This document shows positions 14,794-22,989 of a stretch of DNA of 64,000 bases, one piece after another (the first letter of the stretch is position 1; every line of letters starts with the position of its first letter). Origin of the DNA: Scleromitrula shiraiana. Taxonomy: Eukaryota > Ascomycota > Leotiomycetes > Helotiales > Sclerotiniaceae. The stretch covers positions 2,042,501 to 2,106,500 of the forward strand of contig JABELC010000008.1 in NCBI GenBank assembly GCA_028455995.1, written 5' to 3'. The notes under the pieces are model-generated. The model worked only from the letters and a program-made list of their open reading frames with translations, searched no databases and was not told where the DNA came from. A program made the translations under genes and the position numbers.

Positions 14794-15424
14794 AAAATAA
14801 ATAAAGAAAATTGTTATAAATCAGTTATATAAAATGGAATTATAATTTTTAGCGATATATAATAAATTTGGATAATAAAGAAAATTATATTTAGATTTTT
14901 TTAATTATAGATTAATATAGAAAAATTTGTTGTTATATTTTTAAAAGAAAAATTATTGATTAATTTAATTGATAATTAAAAGAAAAAATACAAATTAGAT
15001 TAAATGAAAATTTATTTAATTAATTATAAAAATAAAGCTTTTATTAATAAAATTTTTGATAAGCTTTATAAATAGAATAAATTATATTAAATTAGATTGT
15101 TTATATTTTTTTTGTTTTTAATTTTTATTATTTAGAAAATATTAATAAATAAAGAAAAAAATCGTATATATAAAAAAAAAGTTATTATTAATATTTGTGG
15201 TTTTAATAAAATTGTTTGATATAATATATATTTTATTTTAATATAAATTAATATTATTGCTATAATATTTAAATGTTTTTTTATTTTAATTATTAATTAC
15301 GCAAGTTTTTTTTATTAATGAAAAGTTAAAGCAAATTATTAATATAAATTTATTATATCGATTTATTGTAGATAAAAAACTTTTTGATATGTAATTATAG
15401 GATTTTATAATTTGTTAATTTATA

Positions 15425-15766
15425 TGCAATATAGAATTGATATTGTTTTATAAGATAAATATATATTTGTTAAAATATATATTGATGATATTGTTATTTT
15501 TAATAAAATTTTCAATAAATATATTAAGTACTTTTTATAAGTTTTTAAAAAGCTTTTTATTATTTAAATTGTTTTTTTTTGTTAAAAAAAGTTTTTTTAG
15601 ATATTTTATAATTATATTATTTAAATAAAAGATAAATACATTAAATCTAGTTTTTGTAGAAGATAAATTTGCTATAATTTGTAAATTTTTATTTTTAAAA
15701 ACTTTAAAGTATTTTGAATATTATTTAGATTTGATTAAATATATATATTAATATGTTTTATATTAT
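15425..15766 (+). pseudogene. Gypsy reverse-transcriptase relic, first part
   Basis: Reading through one stop gives QYRIDIVL then DKYIFVKIYIDDIVIFNK (about 15430-15508). This corresponds to the conserved YVDDIVIFS active-site block of fungal Ty3/Gypsy polymerases, with the two Asp still present. Downstream, NLVFVEDKFAIICKF and KTLKYFEYYLDLIKYIY (about 15645-15750) match the segment that normally follows. The frame is cut at 15766 by the solo LTR and resumes at 15933. Stops in frame show it is dead. Confidence 0.75.
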
Positions 15767-15927
15767 TGTCTGTATAGTCAAACACGTGACCTTACGTCAC
15801 GTGTCCGTTGAGGAGATATATATCCTCAACGGCGTACAACACCCTTCTTGAACTCCTTGAACAAATAATACAATACAGATTGATACCGTAATTGTATAGT
15901 TCCATACCCCCGGAGTCATACAAACAA
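15767..15927 (+). repeat. Solo LTR, un-RIPed, inserted in the Gypsy polymerase
   Basis: A 161-bp island of normal composition sits in extremely AT-rich DNA. It starts TGTCTGTATAG, ends CATACAAACA, and is flanked by ATTAT on both sides (15762-15766 and 15928-15932). It carries two perfect inverted repeats: CACGTGAC/GTCACGTG with a 5-base loop near 15782-15802, and GTTGAGGA/TCCTCAAC with an 8-base loop near 15808-15831. It has no coding potential and no second copy in this window. The TG...CA ends plus 5-bp duplication are the signature of an LTR left after recombination. Strand is arbitrary. A small non-autonomous element is the alternative. Confidence 0.85.
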
Positions 15928-15932
15928 TTATG

Positions 15933-16480
15933 TTAAATGCGTGTGGGTATTATAAAAATATAAAATAAAACTTTTATAAGATATTTAAAAGTGTAGAGTT
16001 TTAGATAAAAGTTTAAGAAAAAAAATAATAGTTAAAACGATTTTAAACAATATTATTAAATAGAAAAAAGAATTGTTTTAATTTTTTTAATTAGTTTTTT
16101 AATAATTTATAATTCTTTATTATTTTATAGTAAAATGGCAATTATATATTGATATTGATTTATTATTTAAAAATATTAGTAAATTTGTTTATTATTTAAA
16201 GATAAATTCGTTTATATAGAAATCAATAAAATTTATTATATTTTTATTTAGATTGATTAAATTTATAAAAAAAGATTATTAATTGATTAAATTTAAAATA
16301 GTAAGTTTTTATTAGATTATTAATTGTATTTGATATATAATCGAATTTATAAAATTATTAATTATAATTTATATAGATTATTTAGTTATTATTTAAATTA
16401 TAATTTAAATTTCAATAAACTTTATTTTATTAATAAGATTAAATTTATATTATTAAAAAAATTTAAAATATTTTTTATAT
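15933..16480 (+). pseudogene. Gypsy RNase H relic, continuation after the solo LTR
   Basis: The reading resumes after the duplicated ATTAT. WQLYIDIDLLFK (about 16138-16173) matches the start of Gypsy RNase H (RxLYIDLDASK). KFIIFLFRLI and the following block match the LPILFLSRLLTPAE segment. Further downstream (16.6-17.6 kb) lies AT-saturated sequence in the place of the integrase, where I cannot read a convincing motif. The relic shows that the outer element is Gypsy and reads on the plus strand. Confidence 0.65.
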
Positions 16481-18255
16481 TTTAAATTAAAAGTTCGTCA
16501 CAAATTTAGGAAATTAAATATCATTTTAGATGTATTATTAAGACTTTTTATAGAAATAAACAAAAAATATATATCAAAATCAATAAAAATAATAAATTAA
16601 ATTATTGAAAATCATATTCAAAATAAAAAATTAATTTATCTAATCTTTATAATATAGATTGATATAAAATAATTAAATAAATTAAAAACAATATATATGG
16701 TCAATTTACAATATATCAAACTAATCAAACTTTTAAAGAATAATAATAAATTATATAAAAATGCTATAATATTATTTTTTATGTATAAAAAAGGAATATT
16801 ATATATTAAAATTAATAAGGAATATTTAAATAATTATTTAATAATCTTTAAAATAATAATAAATAAAATATTTGATTATATATATAATTAATTTGATTAT
16901 TTAGAATTTGTTTGAATTTATAAAAAAGTCTTTAAAAAAATTTTTATTTTTATTTTAAAAAAAAGATTATATATATATTTATATCATTATTATTTATACA
17001 AAATATCAATAATATTACAATATAGACTTTTTAATAACTTTTAATTAATTATCATATTTATATATTTGTTTTATATTATTTTTATTAATTTCATTTTGAT
17101 TTTATCTAGTTTTATCTTTAACTTATATAATTATACTTTATCCATTATTGATAAATTATTAAAAACAATTATTATAATATTAAATAAAATATCTTAAATT
17201 ATAAATCAATAAAATAATATTTTGATCAATTATCTTTTTATAATTTTATAAAGAATTTTATATATAATTATTAACAATTAAAATAAAAAGTTTATATTCA
17301 AATTATAATATAAAATAATAGATTATATAAAAATCAAATTATTTTTTAATATAATATAGTATTTATAAGTAAATAGTATATCAAAATGATTTAATCAAAC
17401 TATAGAAATTATGTTCAAATATTATCTTATATTATTATTAAATAGTATATATTAGCTAAAAGTTTTATTTATCATTTTTATAATTTTATCAAATTCGATT
17501 TTTCAAAAAATTAGATAATTTACTATAATTATAATATTTAATTTTTGAATCTAAAAATTGTTAGATATTGTTATAGATATAATAGTTGAATTAATAGAAA
17601 ATAAACAATTATCTTAAAAAACTATATCTATATTTATTTATTTTATTATATTTATATTCAAATCCAATTACTGTTCTATATCTATTAAAGTAATAAACAT
17701 AATCAAATTAATTATAATAATAATAAAATATTATTATAATATATATTATTAATTTATATTTTTTAAAATAAATAATTATATAATATTATAATTATATCAA
17801 AATTATAATATATTTAGTTTTAAAAAAAAATATAAAAATCAAATAATAATTTATAGATTTTTTCAAAATATTAAAACAAATAAATAAATTTATATATAAA
17901 ATTAAATTATTTTTATTTATAAAAATTTATTTTATTATTAATATCATTTATTTAAAATTAATAACTAATTTAATAAAAAATCTATACAATTACTTATTTA
18001 TATAAAAACTTATTCAAAATCTAGAATTTATATTTAAAAAATTATTGCATAAACACATATTATATAAAAAAAATAATAGTATTATAATAAAATATTTAAT
18101 ACATTTTAAAAATCAAATAATAAAATAAAATAAATAAATAATAAATAAAAATATATTTAAAAAATTTAAATAGATCTTTATATAGAAATTGGAATAAAAA
18201 AGAAATATCTATATAATCAAATTTTGGGATAAAACATTTTTGAAATTTCGGCATT

Positions 18256-18404
18256 TGTTATATATATATAATAAACATAAAATTATATTTATTTATTATT
18301 ATTTTAAAATAGATTAGTTTAGATTAGCTTATCAAAAAGCTTTTTATCCCTTGTTCCTTTTCGGAACCCTTTAATACTATATCTTTTTATCCACCATTTT
18401 TACA
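18256..18404 (+). repeat. 3' LTR of the outer Gypsy element
   Basis: This is the 149-bp partner of 4948-5096. Its first part is AT-saturated (TGTTATATATATATAATAAAC), but from about 18330 to the end it keeps C and G (CTTGTTCCTTTTCGGAACCC). TTATC follows at 18405-18409. Confidence 0.85.
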
Positions 18405-18542
18405 TTATCCCAACCATTATGTTTGTTTAGTCTCACAAAATATGGATCTCATAACAGTGGAGAAATATCACAAATAGTTTAAAGGCCAAACATGTAGTTC
18501 AATAATATGACCGAATACATCAAACAACAACTTCCAATAACA

Positions 18543-18646
18543 TCCCTCGTGGCGCAATTGGCTAGCGCGTTCGACTGTTATAACATAGGCTCCAACACCT
18601 GTTAGACCGCATCGAGAGGCTGGTGGTTCGAGCCCACCCGAGGGAG
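18543..18646 (+). tRNA. tRNA-Asn(GTT) with a 30-nt intron
   Basis: Acceptor TCCCTCG pairs with CGAGGGA, with discriminator G as usual for tRNA-Asn. The D arm is GCGC-AATTGGCTA-GCGC. The anticodon stem is TTCGA/TCGAG and the T arm GGTGG-TTCGAGC-CCACC. The anticodon GTT is at 18577-18579, followed by A37. An intron at 18581-18610, in the canonical place after position 37, interrupts the loop. Removing it leaves 74 nt. It lies 134 bp downstream of the Gypsy target-site duplication. Confidence 0.95.
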
Positions 18647-19546
18647 CTGCTGATCTATTCTTTTTTGTGTTTTGATACTTCGTCTTGAGGTAGAATGTGT
18701 CGTGGTGGATGGGGGGGTGGTTCCTACGTTCCCCAACTCGGCCCTAGTGGTGCATAATCTGAAGCAAGGAACACACATACCGAGCCGAGAAATCATCAGT
18801 GAATTAATTTATATAAACTCAAGGCATAAAATATGATCTTGAGATGCTAGATAAGTTCTCCTTTTGAAACATCTTAACCTGAACCGAAACAAAACTGGAG
18901 GACCAAGTGAACTTTCTTCAGGTTTTGCCGATCTATAAATCTCCAGAGTCTAAGAAAAAAGTTAATTCGGGATATCAGTCCATTTCAAAATTAAAAATCC
19001 CAGAGGCAAATATACCTGGGGCATAATATGTTCTTCAAAATTCAAATTCATTGACGTCGATTTAAACTGGCGAAGTGAACCGAAAACGCCACTCGGTGGG
19101 ATATTATCCTATCTAAGTAGGTATTTTTGATCATCATTGCTATGACCTTCCTATCCCCATTCTTTGGCAGCCAAATATATATAATGAGAACACCAAGAAT
19201 ACCGCTCGAACAACCCATCACAAGCCAAGATCAAATCTCTTACCAATTTATATCTGATCTTTAGAAAGGATGAATTGGATTGATCAATCTTGAACACGTA
19301 CATGGTGTTGAATCGGCAAAACTATCCAATTTAAAGAACTTTGATACGCATGATGTTTTGAAACCGAAGTGAAGTTTGTATGAATAGTCGTCATCAATTT
19401 CCTTGGCTGTTTGGGGCGAAAATCTATATTTTGTACTTTACGGAAGAATGTTTCCCCTTATTCATTTATCTATACCAAAACCCTTAAATCAAGTTTAGAA
19501 TTGTTCATATCATCCGATACTTTAATTTTTCATACCTCATATCATA
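18647..19546. other. Intergenic region upstream of the PEBP-like gene
   Basis: I see no gene. This is the presumed promoter and 5' leader of the PEBP-like gene. A TATATATAATGAG stretch near 19174-19186 is TATA-like, but I cannot place a start of transcription. The small minus-strand frame over 18602-18796 overlaps the tRNA and is not credible. Confidence 0.4.
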
Positions 19547-20338
19547 ATGTATACCGTTACTTCTCTTCTCGCTATTGCGCTCGCTGGCGGCGCTTCAGCT
19601 TTTACACCTGCTGGATTTCAACCAGCTTCAACTAAAAACTTGACTGTTGCATTTGGTAACAAACTTGCAATAAATGGACAACAAATGTTACGAGCCGGTA
19701 AGTTTGCATTCGTTTTAAACTCCTATCAATTTCTAACAAAACCTATAGACACAGCCAATCCACCCATCCTAGGAACCACAGAGAAATTAAGTGGAACCTA
19801 CATAATCATGATGGTAGACCCGGACATTCCTCCTGTAACAACAGGAGGCAACACATCCGAACTTCTTCACTGGATGCAAGCCGATCTCACCTCCGCCAAT
19901 ACAACCACCACAATCGGCGGACAAAAAATTTACGAATTAGTCAACACCAAAAACACCTCCGCATTCGCCACATACATCCAACCTAATCCCCCGAATAAAG
20001 CACCAACTACCCATCGGTACACCCAATTATTACTCAACACAACAGCAATGAATTCCTCATTAGCAACACTCCAAATGTTCGCAAAAACTAGAACGAATTT
20101 TAGTGCGGTAGATGTGGTTAAGAGTGCGGGGGTGCAGGTACTCATGGGTAATTCATTCGATGTGGCGTTTGGGGATGTGAGAATTAATTCTACGAGTGGG
20201 AATGCTACGGCTTCGGGGAGCTCACCTACTTCGACGAGTCCGGCGCAGAGTACGGGGGGTGCGGAGATTGTGAGGGGGAGTGATGGAGTGGTTTTAGCGG
20301 GGTTGTCGGCCCTCGGGGCGGCGTTGGTGTTATTATAG
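19547..20338 (+). CDS. Secreted, probably GPI-anchored PEBP (phosphatidylethanolamine-binding-like) protein
   Basis: The frame reads 263 codons, but 19698-19748 (51 nt, GTAAGT...CCTATAG) is almost certainly an intron. Splicing gives 246 residues and joins LRA to DTANPP, the usual spacing before the PEBP core. Residues 1-18 form a signal peptide ending ASA. The PEBP family signature is present as MVDPDIPP, a central HWMQ block and THRYTQLLL. A Ser/Thr-rich stretch and a hydrophobic end (VLAGLSALGAALVLL) suggest GPI attachment at the plasma membrane or wall. Several NxT/S sites suggest N-glycosylation. PEBP proteins bind phospholipids or act as protease or kinase modulators, and the substrate here is unknown. 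The start is the first ATG with a good signal sequence, and a longer overlapping frame at 19411 is a shadow. Confidence 0.85.
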   Translation: MYTVTSLLAIALAGGASAFTPAGFQPASTKNLTVAFGNKLAINGQQMLRAGKFAFVLNSYQFLTKPIDTANPPILGTTEKLSGTYIIMMVDPDIPPVTTGGNTSELLHWMQADLTSANTTTTIGGQKIYELVNTKNTSAFATYIQPNPPNKAPTTHRYTQLLLNTTAMNSSLATLQMFAKTRTNFSAVDVVKSAGVQVLMGNSFDVAFGDVRINSTSGNATASGSSPTSTSPAQSTGGAEIVRGSDGVVLAGLSALGAALVLL

Positions 20339-21289
20339 ATTTAGGCGAATGGAGAAGAGGGGAGAATGACAAATCTAGTTCAATGCTATGGTTGTTTAAA
20401 CACTCGTGAGCGAAAATTATCTGTTTCTTTCGTTAACCATTTGGAGTTGAAATGGTGCATACCCACACAAGAAAGCCACATCTTCTAGAAATGGTTGGAT
20501 TTACCTCGTCTTACTCAGTGAACAATTATGTTAGTCTAATCATCTACAGACCTGATTTCTTGACGATAATTACAATATAGCAACGACAGTAAAAGGAAAA
20601 CTTTTCAACCGAAAACGACAACAATAGCATTTCCAAAAACCTATGGTACTACACTGTAGAACCTCAAATCGACTGAAAGTCAGCCCCCAACACGAACAAC
20701 AATATAAAGAAAGGTAGGCAAAACGATACATTCCATGATTTTGTATTCCAACAGATTGACCACCAAGTCTGTAGTTCAACTATTCCGCAACCAACGACGT
20801 CCTTTTATGCCTACCCGTCTCATTCCAATGCATCATCTTACTACCATAGAGTGTTCAAATATAGACAATATAAATAACAACATTGAGTTTTATTTCCGGT
20901 TTTCTAGTAAATAATTACAAGGAAAGTCAAAAGTCCCATCAAATTGTCCTTCTGAAGACATATATATATGTTCAGTGATATAGGGAATATCCAATTGAAT
21001 CTACAGATATGAGAATTGTGTTTCTCACCAAGATAGCTGCTAACTCACCGGATATATATGAATGTACGTGTGTTTTTTGAAAACATTATCCCGGTCGGGT
21101 GCATGACGGCTCCAACAACTTCTTGATCCAATCCATGAGCAATGATATAAACGACACGATGAATACTTTTGCTAAACGTATCTATGGAAGATCATTGAAG
21201 TCAAAGTCTCCATTTCTTCGTAAGCGGGCTCTGGTTCGAGGGATTGCTCGGCCAGATTTGATTCTGGTTGGTCTGGTTGCTGGGCTTCG
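20339..21289. other. Intergenic region
   Basis: This holds the 3' flank of the PEBP-like gene and then unassigned sequence. The short plus frame at 21099-21314 runs into the solo LTR. Its minus strand is the former 3' coding end of the thaumatin-like gene, open from the LTR to a stop at about 21179-21181. I see no independent gene. Confidence 0.45.
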
Positions 21290-21294
21290 GCACC

Positions 21295-21454
21295 TGTTGG
21301 GATCACTTAGGTAAATTGTTAACAATAGTAAAAACGTATATTCATATATGATCATTTTTTTCGTACTTCCTAACTAAAAGAGTGGGTTATGGCCGAAAGA
21401 CCACGTCAATTATACAGTAATATAAGAGGCACGTGCTAACCACGTGCACCGTCA
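21295..21454 (+). repeat. Solo LTR, copy 1 of a family with two members here
   Basis: This 160-bp sequence starts TGTTGGGATCACTTAGG and ends GCACCGTCA. It is flanked by the 5-bp duplication GCACC (21290-21294 and 21455-21459). The second copy is at 62956-63141 in reverse orientation. Shared blocks include TTGTTAACAATAG, CGTATATTCATATATGATC and CTAACTAAAAGAGTGG. Near the 3' end it carries GGCACGTGCTAACCACGTGC, a pair of CACGTG motifs. Copy 1 lacks about 26 bp that copy 2 has in the middle. It is inserted in the 3' part of the thaumatin-like gene. Confidence 0.92.
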
Positions 21455-22184
21455 GCACCAAAATGAATATACATCGTCTCAGGCTTATTGCACTCAGGAT
21501 AGGCTTTCTGATCCCCGAATGCGAAAGGAAATGAAGTAGGACAAGCTTCCAGGAAAAAATTACTTGAAGGCTTACAAGTTTCAGCCGTGGTGAAATCTTC
21601 AGTGCAGCAGTCTTCAGGCTTGCCAGAGTGTACACAGTCCGAAATAGATCCAGGCACAGTAAACCCGCCCCAAGACTGGTTATATCGACGATCCAGTGGG
21701 CACCAGCTCTTGGGATTGGCAGTACAACTAGACTGGACGCACATGGAAGCTCTTTCCATGTGTAAGAGCATCGCGCCATTGTGAACATCAACTAGTATAA
21801 TGTTAACGAAGTTATATCATTTAATCAGAAGGGCAAGACAAATCAAGGCTGGAATCGTAACCTAAACGTGAAGTGCCACTCCCATCTGGGAGAGGGAACA
21901 CATTCCACTCGACAAGGGTTCCTTTTCTCTTCGCATTCTCCACTGAATTAGAATCCCGAGGCACAATTCTGACCCTTCTTATCACACCCGAAATCCGCCC
22001 TGAGTCTAGCTTCGTAACGGCCAGTCGAGAAGAAGTTTTTGGGATTACCAACGGGGGCATACCCACTCAAAGGCACTTGGAGCTTCGATACAATTTTAGT
22101 TGTGGGAATTGAGTGGTTGTATGTATCCTTGTAAACTGCGCCGTCGAGGTATGTTGGGTTATCGTAATGATTAACGATGACCAA
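21436..22184 (-). pseudogene. Broken thaumatin-like protein gene
   Basis: The minus strand encodes the C-terminal half of a thaumatin-like protein. SSCTANPKSWCP, a CVHSGK.EDCC block, AETCKPSSNFFLEACP and FPFAFGD (the family's SYAFDD position) follow in the family order with its Cys spacing. An upstream piece at 21948-22184 has STGRYEARLRADFGC (the GRxWGRTGC position) and then breaks: the frame shifts by one base near 21950. The following TLVEWNVFPLP piece (TLAEF position) is in another frame and ends in a stop near 21826. No signal peptide can be read upstream of 22184. The last four codons before the stop are supplied by the solo LTR, which cut off the original 3' end. A short intron between about 21850 and 21800 is possible but I found no good donor. 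Family members bind or hydrolyse beta-glucans; this copy is very likely inactive. Confidence 0.75.
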
Positions 22185-22989
22185 ATGTGTGCATTAGTTA
22201 CATTTCTTTCTCAGGTGCTGGAAAAAGATAATGACGACTTATACAGTCAAAAGATTGAGACCCTATTTTGGTAATCAAAGTGTATTGTTTTGAATCTTCC
22301 AGATACATTTTAGACTCGAAGATATCTCTTGGCTAAACTTTCTCATCCCAAATATCCAGCAACTCGGAAAATAACCATTACTTGAAAGCCTAGGCTGTTA
22401 GTAGTACAACAAAAGGCAAATATGGAATCAGTCATCGGTAAATGGGTGCAATGAATATTAAATTTAGAAAAATAATTGTTTTTAAACGTAAAATAAAAGT
22501 TGAATGCTAGACTGGAACTTGCTCTACGTCATGAGTCTTCCGAAGGTTTATAATTAGAGAGAATCTGGTAACCCAGAAAAACCAACACTAAGTTTTATCC
22601 CTAATAGATGCTTTAATCTCATCATTCCGACTCCATAGAATATTAAACCGTCATGGCGTACATGGTTTCTGTCAAGAAATGTCATGCGTATACGATATTG
22701 AGAAGCGGCGATGACTATATTTAGCTTGCATAAGTGTGGTTATCTACCGATACTTATTACTAGTGCCGTCGGACAGTGTTTGTTCAGAACTGAGCTTTCG
22801 CAATCCTCTTGCTATAGTAACTTTGAATAGTCTCAAAATCACTAGAGTTGATGCAATATTATATTACTTTGATATTCGGTCAAATACCGTGGTTGACGCA
22901 AGACCTCTGATTCTTTGCCACATTCAGAATGAATGTTTCATTTTAGCTTTCAATCTGAGCCAATGCTAAGTATTAACAAGAAATCGTCA
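22185..22989. other. Intergenic region
   Basis: I see no gene. The plus frame of 77 codons at 22736-22969 has no motif. This is the 3' flank of the transcription-factor gene and the degraded 5' side of the thaumatin-like relic. Confidence 0.4.

Larger units (their letters stand above)
4948..18404 (+). mobile_element. RIP-degraded Ty3/Gypsy LTR retrotransposon, host to two later insertions
   Basis: Two direct repeats of exactly 149 bp (4948-5096 and 18256-18404) bound the block, and both are flanked by the 5-bp duplication TTATC (4943-4947 and 18405-18409). The LTR starts TGTTAT and ends TTTTTACA in the better-preserved copy. Removing the nested Copia element with its duplication (6615 bp) and the solo LTR with its duplication (166 bp) leaves an original element of about 6.7 kb. 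Gypsy identity rests on reverse-transcriptase and RNase H relics on the plus strand at 15.4-16.4 kb. The interior is AT-saturated with stops in every frame, so the element cannot be coding. The LTR pair and duplications are seen directly. RIP is inferred from the pattern of C/G in one LTR against T/A in the other. Confidence 0.88.

Noticed and set aside
15437..15628. Hydrophobic membrane-protein-like frame
   Set aside because: It is an out-of-frame reading of the Gypsy reverse-transcriptase relic; the correct frame shows the YxDD block.
18405..18456. Extending the right Gypsy LTR to CATAACA at 18456
   Set aside because: CATAACA mirrors the TGTTATG start, but no duplication matches there, while ending at 18404 gives two LTRs of 149 bp and a perfect TTATC duplication.
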